Assembly: GCA_963513935.1 (NCBI GenBank)
Contig: OY740768.1
Span: 42,216,368 to 42,280,367 of the forward strand
Direction of reading: 5' to 3'
DNA: 64,000 nt
Source: Aphrophora alni
Taxonomy: Eukaryota > Arthropoda > Insecta > Hemiptera > Aphrophoridae
The notes beneath the pieces are model-generated. The model searched no databases, had not been told where the DNA came from, and saw nothing but the letters and a program-made list of their open reading frames with translations. Positions 1-10,440 of this stretch are shown here, piece after piece. A program made the translations under genes and the position numbers. How positions within the stretch are numbered: the stretch's first letter is position 1; each line of letters starts with the position of its first letter.

Positions 1-103
1 AAACGCTGATTTCCGGGTTTATGAAATACCCACCAATACCAACAATAAAAGTAATTTTACATCATCTGTTTGCGTTTCACTAATTGAACATTTCGTTAAT
101 TAA

Positions 104-272
104 AGCACTGTTTTGCTACTCACTGTTAGATTCCTGAGGCGTAAAACACTTCAACTAAAATTGTCACATATATTAAATTTACTCAAACACAAAACTTCAA
201 TTTAATATATGTTACAATGTAAGTTTAAGTGATACGCCTATGGAAACTGCCGGTGAGTAGCAAAACAGTGCT
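104..272. repeat. Foldback (inverted-repeat) element, about 75-bp arms
   Basis: The left arm (about 104-180) is complementary to the right arm (about 198-272), separated by roughly 17 bp. The outer ends pair exactly over AGCACTGTTTTGCTACTCAC, and the inner parts pair with scattered mismatches. The size and shape fit a hairpin-type MITE. No target-site duplication is evident, and there is no coding content. Confidence 0.8.
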
Positions 273-589
273 GGATCAATAATAAAAGACAAAAAAAAAA
301 AAGAAAGAAAAAAGAATTGCGAAGACACTAAATCAATTCAAAGAGTAATTTTATTTGGTTTAGTGGAAACAGATATTTTTTTTTATCTTAGTACGTCATT
401 GAAAAATTCATTGCTAAAACTGTTCAGAAATGGTGACGTAATTGGTCCCTTATACAGGAAAACATTAAATCCTAATTTATTTTATCTTTTAGACCTAGTT
501 TGCAAACCTTATAAAAGTGATGAAATACGAAAGACTTTTAATTAACTTTTTTTTTTGCAATATTAACCTGTTTGTTTTTAGGATGGACT

Positions 590-1740
590 TTTATGAAACA
601 GTACATTCACTGGCCCTTTGTAATTTGAATCTATCAAATCAATCTTCATATATGTTAGTCTTAAGATGTGTTTTTTCAGGGTTAATGGAAAGACCTTTAT
701 TGACTTCTGCAAGACCACTTATAATGCATTTAATTTATGTTAGATGATTTGAGACAAGTACAATGTCATCAAGGAAACGAAAATGGTGTAAATTACTCTG
801 GATGTTGAGATTTTTCCATTGTGGCTGTTTGAAATTTTTTTACAGGGCTGAGTTGAAAAATAATGGTGGAAGTGGGTCGCCTTGTTTGACGTCTTTTTGA
901 ATCTTAAAGTAATTATCTGGTTTCACTAACAGTAATCTTGCAGTATTGTTTTTATATGTCTGCAATTATATTTAAATATGTTTATGGGACTTCTCGCTGT
1001 TAAAGAGATGTAATTAGAAAGGAGTATTTCTAACAATCAAAGCTTTGTTATAATCGATAAATTTAAGGTAAAGTCCAATCTTCTTACTTCTTTATACGTT
1101 GGTTTAAAACTTGGAGATTATCACTAGTCTAATACCCACTCTGAAAGCCTGCATATACAGTTGATGACTAATAATATAGGTTGGATGCGGTTCAGAATAA
1201 GTTTCATAAACAATTGCCTAAGACAAGACTTATAGGCCGGTAGTTTTTTATGTCTTTTTATGTCGCCTGTTTTGAATAAGATGATCTCGGCTGAGTTTAA
1301 CTGTGAGGGTACTTATTTGCTCTCGTAAAATCCTACTAAATATCACTAGTAGCACCTACATAATGTTTGCAGCTGACACCTTCATCTAATTATATTACTT
1401 CCTGTCATCTTATTGTTTTTTAGGTGTTATCATAATAACTTTATCCACTTCAATATTTTAAACGGGAAGCACATGTTCACGTACAGTAGCATCCTCGTTA
1501 TATGTTATGACTTCATCTGTACTTCTATATAGCTTCTTGTAGTATTTAATAACCCTAGTAAATTATACCAACCCTAGTTCTCTCTATTTTACCTTTTTTA
1601 TCTCTCACTCCTATATTTAGAGACACCCCTTTCTCTAGTCTCTTTATAGAGCCTTTTCAATCAGTTCATCTTCAAAAGTTTTAACATCATCTCTAATATG
1701 ATAGCGAGTTTGCACAAAACAGTATATTCTGTTTTTTTGA
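590..1740 (-). pseudogene. Decayed RTE-type LINE, reverse transcriptase region
   Basis: Reading the minus strand across frames gives reverse-transcriptase blocks in the correct order. These are a linker resembling RTE pre-RT sequence (about 1450-1740), a FKTGDIKRH block near 1240 (compare FKKGDxxxxxNYRPISL), KIQKDVKQGDPLPPLFF near 870-910, and the catalytic-box remnant RFLDDIVLVS near 745-770, where A of the usual FADD is L. Then comes GLAEVNKGLSINPEKTH near 660-700. Several stops and frameshifts interrupt it, so it encodes nothing now. The order of motifs and the QGDPLPP box fit the RTE clade; the clade call is an inference. No 3' tail or target duplication was found. Confidence 0.8.
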
Positions 1741-2640
1741 TAACTTTTTAGCTTAATTATTGATTAAAGGAGACTTTTCTTTTCACTCGATTTACGTGAG
1801 GCTAAAAGTAATTTTTGTTTTATTTCTTTTGTATTATCAGCATGTATCTCACTAAAATTAATTTGATTTTTAACTTTCCTTGTAAGTTTCTCAAATACTT
1901 AGTTTGCTCATTTCGTAATATGTTAAACATTTTGTATAAATTGGTAATACTTTTTTTATTTCTAAAGCAGCCAAAGGTGTTTGTTTTAGAAACGCTCCAT
2001 TTTTTAAATTTGACGAACCATTGTTTTGTTTAGCCGGGTAAATTTAAAGATATAACGGAGTTCTTTAAACTTTCTCTTGGGGTAAACCTAATAAACGATT
2101 TTTTAAATCATGTTCATAATCACTAGCACAAAAATGTTCACTGCATACAATACGTCCTCACAGATGTATCTACCAGAGGTGACGTCAGAGTCATGTGATA
2201 TGTATGTATCTTAAACTAAAACCAATAGAGTGATTAAACAAATCCATAGCTAGAGAATCAAAATTTAGTATTTTATGTGTATTTTTCGAATCAGCTCTAG
2301 TTTTCGACATGATAATCATTAATCGTATCAAATACTGTACAACACTAAGTGATATTGAAACACAAATGCGTGTACGTTATTGCGTTATTGATTTTGTCAC
2401 CCAAAGTTTGAATATACAGTGATCTACCGCAAAAGTATGGTGTATTGCTTTTAATCCAAATTGTTTGATTTTTGAGAGATGTTGTTGGTTGGTTAATACG
2501 TGTTCTTACACGTTGCAACATAACAAGAACTTCATTATTAAACCAACTGTTTACTTTTCATAGAAACCAACATAAGTTCAAAAAATAAAAAAATACACAG
2601 AAAATAAAAAATCATCTCACTGACAGTAGGCACGTGTTTT
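1741..2640. other. No gene seen; one CRE palindrome
   Basis: AT-rich with stops in all frames. The only motif worth noting is a perfect TGACGTCA at 2180-2187, the consensus CREB/ATF site. No neighbouring promoter element supports function. Confidence 0.6.
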
Positions 2641-2860
2641 TAAACACCTGAAAAATAACTGAGTAGAGTATACAACTGGTGGGCTCTATAAAGAGTCTTT
2701 AAAGAGCCCTAGTGGGAGCCGTAGAGCGGTGACACTCCAACTGGAACCAGTGGGCAGCGACGACTTCATGTGAGCTCTAGGCCGAAACGCACTAGCGAGT
2801 CAACTCAAGCTACTTCGCGCGGTGTCTGCCATTGTTTACATGCATTTGTCAATAGTACAG
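2641..2860. promoter_or_regulatory. GC-rich patch with a TATA-containing palindrome
   Basis: A markedly GC- and CpG-richer patch stands out from its AT-rich flanks. At 2681-2709 it holds a near-perfect 29-bp palindrome: GGGCTCTATAAAGA, a single G, then TCTTTAAAGAGCCC (one mismatch). The palindrome includes TATAAAG at 2687-2693. No insect initiator (TCAGT) is seen about 30 bp away on either side, and no exon follows. A promoter is possible but unproven; the patch could also be a transposon fragment. Confidence 0.25.
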
Positions 2861-3565
2861 ACACAAAACTGAATGATAGCTCCAATATTCATAAGTTACA
2901 TTTTCAAAAGAACAAGCTCAACTGATTTTTTCAAATAAGGTAACACATGCCACCGACACTCAAATTGGGTTCGCAACTCTATTGTTTTTCTTTCCTAGTG
3001 CTTATAAAAAAGTATGAAACGCAAAAATACTGACGATGCCGCATTTTAAATACCTCCAAACGTTTACAATGAGCATAGGACCTCACCACTTTGGTTTAAA
3101 CCTACATCAAATAAAATGTTTAATGCAACTATTCATTACAAAGCACAAAAGAGACGGAAGTAAATTTATTGTTCCACGAAATTTATATAAAACATGATTT
3201 AAATTATAAAGATGGAGGGGGGAGTTGGAGGTTGCTGTTGTCAATAAAAATGTTTCTGAATCTTTTGAACTTGCCACAACAATCCAGACTTCATGAGTAC
3301 TTACTCATGTTGTAAGTTTATTTCCATGTAAAGATCCCACTTCTGATGTTTTATTTGAACAGACTTTAAATGTTAATAAGTGTGTGAGTAATATTTAATT
3401 TATAATTATTAGCGTAATATCAGATAATAATAAAATGTACAACACTATGTAATGGTAAATTCAAATCATCTTTCGAGATATAACAATATATTTGTATTGT
3501 TCACAATCAGGCACAACAGTATACATTTACATTCCTCTATTTTAATTCAATAAAACAGTACATCT
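2861..3565. other. No gene seen
   Basis: AT-rich sequence with frequent stops in every frame. It has a short purine-rich run near 3211-3230 and no repeat shared with the rest of the window that I can recognise. Confidence 0.5.
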
Positions 3566-3569
3566 GTCA

Positions 3570-4060
3570 CATTAAAAACCCAAAGAAGAATCCCAAGACA
3601 TTAAACTAGCAACTGCTTTAAATAGAAAAGTATTGTATCCAACATCTGTTGAAATACAGAACGTTAAGGGCGTTCGACGAAAAAACACATCAACTTTGCA
3701 AGTAATATGCGTTACCGATGAAGATGTAAGTACAGTTCAGTTTATGGATAACATTATCAAATGGTGAAATGCGGTAAATTGCAATTTATTTTATAAAGAT
3801 CCTTATTGCTCTCCTGTAACGTCACAAAATATTATTTTTCGATTAAATCTTAAAATGAATTAAAAATGGCATTAATGAGGATGCGACGTCTAAAAAGGTT
3901 TTCATCACGAATTAAAAACATTTCTACATTTTAAAAAGAACAGTCTGTTTATTTCTCAACTTACAACTCGAAAAATACCGATACTATTTTCATGCACTTT
4001 TCTTTCTTATGTAGACACGTTATTTGGTCAAGTTTTAGTCTATGTTTGATTAAAACCGGT
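3570..4060 (+). pseudogene. P-element-like (THAP9-like) transposase relic
   Basis: Reading forward, a segment from 3636 gives VLYPTSVEIQNVK, then after damage QFMDNIIKW, a stop, NAVNCNLFYKDPYCSPVTS. In P-element/THAP9-type transposases, a LYPxxxEKQNVK block is followed by an E/D-F-x-x-x-x-KWW-x-x-VN block and then a KDPxxSP segment, in this order and spacing. Weaker similarity continues across frameshifts to about 4060. A GTAAGT follows GAT at 3725 and could be mistaken for a splice donor, but the frame continues through it with family-like residues. Stops and frameshifts show a dead copy. Terminal inverted repeats were not found. Confidence 0.55.
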
Positions 4061-4885
4061 TCAATCAAAATGCAATTATTTATAAAATCTTAAAGCTGGT
4101 ACATAATTACCATTTATTTAATATTTAAAATTTATTAAAAATGCTTTACTTCACTAAATTATAAATGGGTTTAGTGACTCAAGAAAGTATAAGTATAAAT
4201 AGGCTTTCAAATTGTTTTTGATGATTTTCTACCTTTCACGAAAAAAGAGAAAAGAGTGTTATAATCCTTTTGTTAACTGTTGCTACTGATGGGCATGTTT
4301 ATTACTTGCATTCATGAAGTTGCTTAGGAATTTAAAAAAAAAGTTTAATTTATAAAAGACTTGTCGATTTTGTATGTTGGTTTAGTAAGATAAAGGATAA
4401 ATGCTTTAGTAAATAACGGGTCTAGTGATATCACTTATTTGTTTGAAATGTAATTAATCCGACTTCCAAACGAGCAAAGCCTTGGGGTTATCTAGTTAAA
4501 ACTAAAAACAAAGCTAAATTGTCTGTTAAAAGTAAATTTTGAATAAACAGCTTTTTTAATGTAGCTTGGATTTTTATTTCGAGTGTAGTAAGCATACACT
4601 ATGTTGTGAAATTATGAAATTTAATACGTTTTAACTCAATTTCTATTATAGATACATAAATTAAGGGTTTTTTTTGATATTAACTTTTTTATAGTAGGTT
4701 CATTAAACATAAAATGCAACTTTAAAATCTGCATACATTTATGCAAAAACGTATTATCTATTATAAGATAAAAACAAAATTGTTGAAAATATAATATCTA
4801 AATTAATTAAAATTAACAATAATAATAAGGAAAGCCAGGATTCTCATAAAAATTAAAATAAGATACAAAACTTATTTGTTGGTTC
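4061..4885. other. No gene seen; AT-rich
   Basis: Very AT-rich, many short A and T runs, and no open frame of note. Nothing assignable. Confidence 0.55.
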
Positions 4886-5130
4886 AGTTTATTAGTTTAT
4901 TGTACCAGATAGCCCATAAGTTTATCAATGGCAGTGAGCCTTCCAAACCGGGCCAGTTACTTTAAGTAAGATTTGCCTCTGTGATTGGACAGTTAAAATG
5001 GAGGGAGCGCTACTTGGCACAACTATAAACTTCTGAGGATGATGACTATGTCATCAAAATGTACATTAGGGTAGTATAATAAACATAATGGATGTATTAG
5101 AGTCTTAGTTTTGTTTCTTTTTGTTATGGG
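4886..5130 (+). repeat. Dispersed repeat of the 62.4-kb foldback type, single arm
   Basis: Its layout resembles the centre and right arm of the element at 62409-62844. A GGCCAG-containing stretch is followed by ATAAAC, a hairpin motif, TGTACATTAGGG, and then a tail rich in AATAAACATAA. No inverted partner is seen beside it, so this appears to be one unpaired arm. It carries the decayed ribozyme motif at 5033-5068. Confidence 0.5.
5033..5068 (+). ncRNA. Decayed hammerhead-ribozyme-like motif
   Basis: CTGAGGA (5033-5039) fits the CUGANGA core. A hairpin GATGAC-TAT-GTCATC (5041-5055) follows as stem II. The next core block reads AAAA instead of GAAA, so the catalytic G12 position is lost. TGTACAT gives a self-complementary stem III ending in a UU cleavage position. 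The expected stem I partner of AGGG is missing upstream. It is probably inactive. Confidence 0.4.
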
Positions 5131-5229
5131 AATTTTAATTGAATTTTGTTAAATTTATAATGTTATTAGTTAAAAAATTATTCAGTATAACAAACACAAG
5201 AACACAATTCTCACAAAAAATACGCCTAA

Positions 5230-5274
5230 GTATCAGACGCGTTTTAACGACAAGGTCGTCCTCTTCAGTGATAC
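5230..5274 (-). ncRNA. Hammerhead ribozyme motif, G12 mutated copy
   Basis: This is the minus-strand partner of the motif at 5330-5374. It keeps stem I (GTATCA with TGATAC), CTGAAGA, stem II and the ACGCGTC block. The GAAA core block reads AAAA, which removes the G12 position that hammerheads use as general base. Inactivity is predicted from that change. Confidence 0.6.
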
Positions 5275-5329
5275 ACGAGCTACACCAATCAAACTATAAC
5301 TGTGTATCACTATAATTGGTGTAGCTCGT

Positions 5330-5374
5330 GTATCACTGAAGAGGACGACCTTGTCGTTGAAACGCGTCTGATAC
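5330..5374 (+). ncRNA. Minimal type-I hammerhead ribozyme, apparently intact
   Basis: All parts of a hammerhead can be placed. Stem I is GTATCA (5330-5335) paired with TGATAC (5369-5374), six base pairs. The first core block is CTGAAGA (5336-5342), matching CUGANGA. Stem II is formed by GACGAC and GTCGTT around a short loop (5344-5358), with one extra G next to the core. The second core block is GAAA (5359-5362). Stem III is the palindrome ACGCGT (5362-5367), only two or three pairs inside one molecule but six between two molecules. The cleavage triplet is GTC, with cleavage expected after C5368. Such tiny stem III hammerheads, active mainly as dimers, are known from Penelope-like elements. 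The extra G is the main departure from the model. Confidence 0.7.
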
Positions 5375-5434
5375 TTAGGCGTATTTTTTGTGAGAATTGT
5401 GTTCTATGTGTTTGTTATGCTGTATAATTTTTCT

Positions 5435-6630
5435 CATAAGTCAAGCTCAACATTAAAAATAAAAAAAATATTTTAAAAATTGTCACAAATTATGAAAATG
5501 TTGGTCACAAAAATAATATAACGATGTTTTGCCATATTTTTACGACTTCGCGGGCTATTTTTTTATTTTATATAATTTTTGAAATCCTATATACTCGAAA
5601 AACGTTTACATCGATCATCTACAGATAGACGAAATTCTAAAATAATTATATATTCCATCATGCCAACGTATCGCTTGAATGTTGACTAATATACAATATG
5701 AAGTTATTGTCACTGGTTACTTTGAAAGATCTAACTAAACTAAATTAGAAATTGTTGAACATTTTAAATTATTTTGGTATCATATGTAAGGCAAATGAAA
5801 GTTTAAAGGGGATTCGCCAGATCTAATTACGCGACAATTGTTTTTATTTAATTTTGTTGAGAGGATTGTCTTTCTTAATCAAGTTTTAGAAACACATATA
5901 CTATCAAAGCACAAAGCTATTGTATTTCCACTTGTGTTTATTAGATCCTTAACATACATTCTGTTTCCATTTCAATAAAAATACTGTTTTGTACTGCATT
6001 TGTACAGTAAAATGCAAGTTCTTATTTACAATATTAAATCCATGAAGGTTCTTCATTTGAAAGGTTAAATTTCACATTATTAATTAAATTTATTAATTAG
6101 TACAATTTTACTGATTTATACCTCCTATGATTTTATTATATCAAGTTAATTAAATTAAATTTTAGAGTTAACCTCACATTTTAGCAACATTGATTGTAAT
6201 ATGATTTGTCAAATTAGAGAAATTACATTATATGTTCTCTTTGGTAATATAATATGTTTGGAAAATATTTAGTACCAATGAATTCATTTCCATTTAAATA
6301 TCATTTAATAAGCCGAATTTAATAAAATAGTTTAATCAGTTGTAAAAAATCGGGATTCTTTTTCTATAAATATCTGTTAAATTTATTGTAAATTTCAAAT
6401 CTTGCAATATCTAGATCAACAATTCAAGTTAGTTCAGTTGTTTGAACTCCCAAATAAATTATGAAACAAGTAGATTTTCCGGCATTACTAATTCATTTTT
6501 AATACATAATACAATGATCCCGGAGACATGTAACGATTTCATATCGTTGTATTTTAGTGTCAGAGTTCACCGTAGGTCCGATTAATCATAAACTCACTGT
6601 AATTTGTCATCTAAAATGTGGTGGTGATAG
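5435..6630. other. No gene seen; AT-rich
   Basis: Long AT-rich stretch with stops in all frames and no repeat copy or splice-bounded open segment that I could support. Confidence 0.55.
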
Positions 6631-6637
6631 ATAAGCG

Positions 6638-6651
6638 GTTGTCATGGTAAC
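6638..6651. promoter_or_regulatory. RFX-type X-box
   Basis: GTTGTCATGGTAAC matches the X-box pattern RYYNYY-N(1-3)-RRNRAC perfectly, with a 2-bp spacer. X-boxes bind RFX factors and in animals often lie upstream of ciliary genes. The same 14-mer except for one base occurs at 32383-32396, and both are followed by CGTCAA. No exon is identified nearby, so a functional role is unproven. Confidence 0.4.
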
Positions 6652-6849
6652 GTCAATAATCAACGTTACCACAAGAATGCTTCACTAAAGATGAGAAATT
6701 TACGCAGGAAAGTGTAATGGGTTTAAGTGGTTTGAATCGGTAACTCGTGTGCAATGTCAGTAATGTTGGGATTAACAGTTTGAAAGGAATCTTAGACAAC
6801 AGAAAATTCTCTGTTACTTGAATACAGTTTCATCCGCAGTCTTAAGAAA

Positions 6850-7155
6850 GCAATTCGTAAATATGTCCAAAGTCATGACTTTAAAAAGTTAAAGCGTTTT
6901 ACTGCTTACATACTTCAATACAGTTAAGATGATAAACCTAAAAAAAATATGATTTTTCATAAAATCGAAAATTATGACCAGTTTCTAGATAGCGTAATTT
7001 TCAGTGATCAGCACTTAAAACAGCGAATAAGAGAAGCAGTGGAGTCCATCTGTTTCGGCATTCTTTGAAGTGTGTAACAGGAAATTAATTACAGATTAGT
7101 TGTATGCAGAACCCACCTATGAGATTTATATTGTACTTTCCAAAACTCATAAGGA
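6850..7155 (+). pseudogene. Tc1/mariner-type transposase relic
   Basis: Forward translation across frames gives DDKPKK (about 6930-6950), then KIENYDQFLDSVIFSDQHLK (about 6962-7020), then SPSVSAFFEVCNRKLIT and YAEPTYEIYIVLS (about 7045-7140). In arthropod Tc1/mariner-type transposases the block FLxxVIFSDE-TFH carries the first or second catalytic aspartate, followed by a SPKVNVFCALSxxxVYGPFFFxEPT block; the spacing here is right. The aspartate of FSD is retained, but the usual E after it is Q. Stops separate the blocks. The downstream DE region was not found, so the copy is truncated or too eroded beyond 7155. Confidence 0.65.
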
Positions 7156-7159
7156 AAAC

Positions 7160-9290
7160 ATTTTGAGTTGTTCTTCATTTTTATTTATGTTTTATCTATT
7201 TTTAATTTCTTTGGTTTTTAAATGTTTTAAGTTTAGACTTTACATTGTATATGTGGTTTGTTTAAATACGAAGCTAATGTTTTCGTCTGTTTTATGATGT
7301 TTGATAACAAAACATGATGTTTGGCATTAACAAAACGATATAAAATTTTCCACTCTTTATCAAAATAAATTATGCCATTATGTTTTAATGATAATTTTTA
7401 AATATTATCATGGAATTCCATCATGCACCGACTGTTGTAACATTAAATTACCTTTAAATTTGTTTAAAACAACTAATTTTATGATTATATTACTATTTGT
7501 AAGCAGTAGGATGTCCACAAGCCGTCTGTGTGGACAAGGCAACTGAAACATGAGCTATTCTACAAGAACCAGTTGTATTGAAAATATGTAATAAGGAAAA
7601 TATGCATTTAAATAATGCACCTAGGAGAGCTTTACGTGGACTACGTGTGTGTTCATTTACGGCTATGTTAAAAGAGCGATCTCAACTGAATTAAATAAAA
7701 TACGTCTGATATTAAATGTTATAAGCGCCGAAGAGTTTAAATTAGCAATTCAGAACATTAAGTTAGATCGGCTGTCATGAAAGTCGTAAATATACAATTA
7801 TTATCCCTGGTGATTGCACTTAAAACTGTAAAATAATTCTGTGTAGGGAAATATCCTTTTAAAGTTCAATAAATATAACTAGTTACACTAGAACTGCATA
7901 TTTTCTTTTCCTCTATCTTTCCTATTTGGGATAGTTACTGTACTTCGAAGAGTGTGAACCGTGATATCTTTCTACAAATATTGTCTTGTCTCCAGATTAT
8001 CAACTAGATAGCCTGTTATAACTTTGAAGGACTTTAGTTACACTAGAGCTGCATATTTTCGAATACCCTTGGTAGTAGAAATATGTCATCACCATAATGA
8101 AGTCATCAATAGTTATATTTATAATTATCTAAAATATGTAATTAAGTAAGACTCGGTGCCTTGGAGTAGGGAATTAATACTTTATTAAAAATATTCCCTC
8201 TTAAAATAACCACAAATGCAATTACTGTAAAACATTATCTTATTGGAAACGAATGAATTTCCTAGCAAAATGATGTAATCATGGATAATAACAGACATCT
8301 CTCTAGTTATTAAATCTTCTAACAGAGACAGTTACTGAGAAATGTCAGTCAGACGTGTGGTTTCGGTATTAATATCATAATTTTTGGAATAAATCAATTG
8401 CGTTAGGCAAAAGAAACTGTTTATAGAATTAGTTAATTGAAACGTTAAATTTAGAACTTACAGTAGTTTTAGAATTTCTATTTTATTTGTAGACACAATT
8501 CTCTACAAACAGGTTTCATGTTAATAAATTTCTAGGTTAATCTTCCACAATTACTAAATAGGAAGATTTTTAAAAGTAAAACAGTTTCAAATATATTTTT
8601 ATCTTCAAATTCAATTAAATGTTTGATTTAGTTGAATTTTATATTTGTAAAGGAAGAGCAATGTCTATTTTGTTGGATTAAACAATGACGTCGACCAAGG
8701 TTAATTATCATATTTTTGTTTATTGTCGGGTATACGTTAAAAGAAAAGGTTTGGGTTTATCCATTTTGTTGTAGTAGTTTCTAAAATCATAATGTTTTGA
8801 GTGACTACAAAATGTGATAAATTAATTTAATTTTATGGAATTTTTAAAATCGTCAATGATGCCGACAGTTGCTACCATACACATCTTCTCTCGTATGTTT
8901 AGTTTTTCATGATTTTCAGTTGACAGGATTGGAAACTATATACATTCTAGAAAATTAATCGACGTTAAAAAAACAGGAAACAAGTAAATATCCAAAGGGA
9001 TTATTAAAATTCACAATTACATAACAACGTACGTCAGAGGAGAAAGGAAAATAATGCAACGGATAATAAGAAAGAAATAATAATAGGACGGATAATGCAA
9101 CTAGCAGGAAACCGGAACTAGTAGATGAAAATCACGAGTAAGTGTAAGGAAGCCGTAATATTACACTGCCGTGTGTAAAGAAACTGCCGAAGAATAAGGA
9201 TATTTAATGGGTTGGCAGAGAAGAAATAGTTAACTAAGAGTAGTGTTAAAAATAGAGGAGGTGATGGATAGGGAATGTGTGGTAAGAAGT
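7160..9290. other. No gene seen; one spaced direct repeat
   Basis: AT-rich, with stops in all frames. A direct repeat of about 25 bp (TTACACTAGA-A/G-CTGCATATTTTC) occurs near 7882-7906 and again near 8038-8061. A short hairpin TGTCCACA/TGTGGACA lies near 7512-7536. Neither gives a functional call. Confidence 0.5.
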
Positions 9291-9295
9291 TTTAG

Positions 9296-9469
9296 ATTAC
9301 GGGTGTGAAAAATGGATTGAGAAAGGATCTGTGTAAGGCAGTGAAAATAGCTTTGGTCACACATAAAGGTAAGCCAAGTGTAATGGATATATTTGATACC
9401 GATAATCATGGTTTAGCAGAAACATGGTTAACTTACGAAATTGATTTAAGCATTGTTAATTTTAAGTAA
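9296..9469 (+). pseudogene. LINE endonuclease-domain scrap (Jockey/CR1-like)
   Basis: An open stretch of 57 codons, ended by TAA at 9467, includes GLAETWLTYEIDLSIVNFK. In the AP-endonuclease domain of Jockey- and CR1-type LINEs, the segment D-I-x-G-L-x-E-T-W-L carries the catalytic glutamate (E of ETWL), retained here. It is followed as usual by an I-x-x-F/Y block. The upstream residues are less clearly similar, and no reverse transcriptase follows. AAAG-GTAAGC at 9363-9370 resembles a splice donor, but the frame runs through it with family-like residues, so I prefer the LINE reading. Confidence 0.4.
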
Positions 9470-9915
9470 TAAATAAATATACGTAAATCTAGATTTAATC
9501 AGAGATTGAAATTTTGGAGGAGACTAAATCGGAAATATCTAAATTTAATATAAATACGAAATACATTTTGGTAAAATGTATGATTTATTATTATTTAGTC
9601 AGATTTGATTCTCATATTTTCTCATATATTTTTAAAACGCATTATAATAATTTTTTTAAATTTTTGCTTTGTATTTTTGAAAAAAAAGAGCTCAACAGTG
9701 GTCAAAGTTCATTCTGTCGTACCTTAAGAGCTGTAATAGGCATTTTGTACTCAAACCTCCAGGACTGAAGAGAAAGTTAGTAGGAAACCCTTTAATGTGA
9801 TTCTGTCTTCTTTTCATTTCATTGTTTAGTAATTCAAATCACACTTCAAGTCAATATCCATCGGTTCAAGCGGCGGAGCACTGGAAGTCTCCCGATGGGG
9901 TTGACCAGCTCGGCT
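9470..9915. other. No gene seen
   Basis: AT-rich up to about 9840, then a small GC-richer patch (9868-9925) with no open frame on which to base a call. Confidence 0.45.
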
Positions 9916-9944
9916 TTCATATGCTCTCTATATAATATTCATCT

Positions 9945-10165
9945 TTCGGGATTAATAAATGTTGGCTTTTATTATTCCTTTTGAATTTTTCTGTCTAATT
10001 ATGAGTTTCTTACATTTATGTTTATATTTATCTTTTCAATTTTTTAACATTACAAAAATTGCATATTCAGCATTCTTATCAGTGTATAAATTTACACATT
10101 TAATTGATTTATTACTAAATAATATTGTAGATCCAGTTATTATTAAAAAATTTACATAAAACATT
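9945..10165. repeat. Dispersed repeat C, copy 1
   Basis: Shares colinear blocks with 58020-58245. ATTCCTTTTGAATTTT opens both, a CTTACATTT block follows, and both end with AATATTGTAGATCC followed by GTTATT. The copies are well diverged. It is not identified and could be a LINE 3' region or a non-autonomous element. Confidence 0.6.
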
Positions 10166-10440
10166 GTTTGAAATTGAAAGTTACGCTGGTCAATAGACCG
10201 CGCAGTGTCGACATTTTAAATCTCTCCTTCCCCTTCACTACTGTACACCCCCAATACCTATTATTTTAGATACAGGCGTGTCTTTTACGTAAAAGTAATC
10301 CAGCAAAATTTAATCTATTACTTTATTATTTCTAGTTTACGAGATAAATCTTGCGATATTTTCTGTCGTTAGAGTTTTCCTAAACATCTCTCATACCAGA
10401 GCGAATTTAGACTCATTACCTTAAAAAAAAAAGATATAAA

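Larger units (their letters stand above)
5174..5434. repeat. Foldback element with ribozyme-bearing arms
   Basis: Two arms of about 117 bp (5174-5289 and 5315-5434) are near-perfect inverted repeats around a 25-bp spacer. Each arm carries one copy of a hammerhead-type motif, pointing outward. The right arm copy is complete and the left one has a core mutation. The outer ends contain AATTCTCAC and its complement, shared with the foldback at 48898-49105, so the two belong to one family. The head-to-head arrangement resembles the inverted terminal repeats described for Penelope-like retroelements; that link is inferred. Confidence 0.85.

Noticed and set aside
3660..3725. A 66-bp exon between CAG and GAT-GTAAGT
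   Set aside because: The frame continues through both borders with P-element-like residues, so the splice-like signals are coincidental.
5266..5382. Stem III formed by ACGC (5362) with GCGT (5379) and cleavage after A5383
   Set aside because: That fold leaves no stem I pairing; the alternative with palindromic ACGCGT and cleavage after C5368 gives six stem I pairs.
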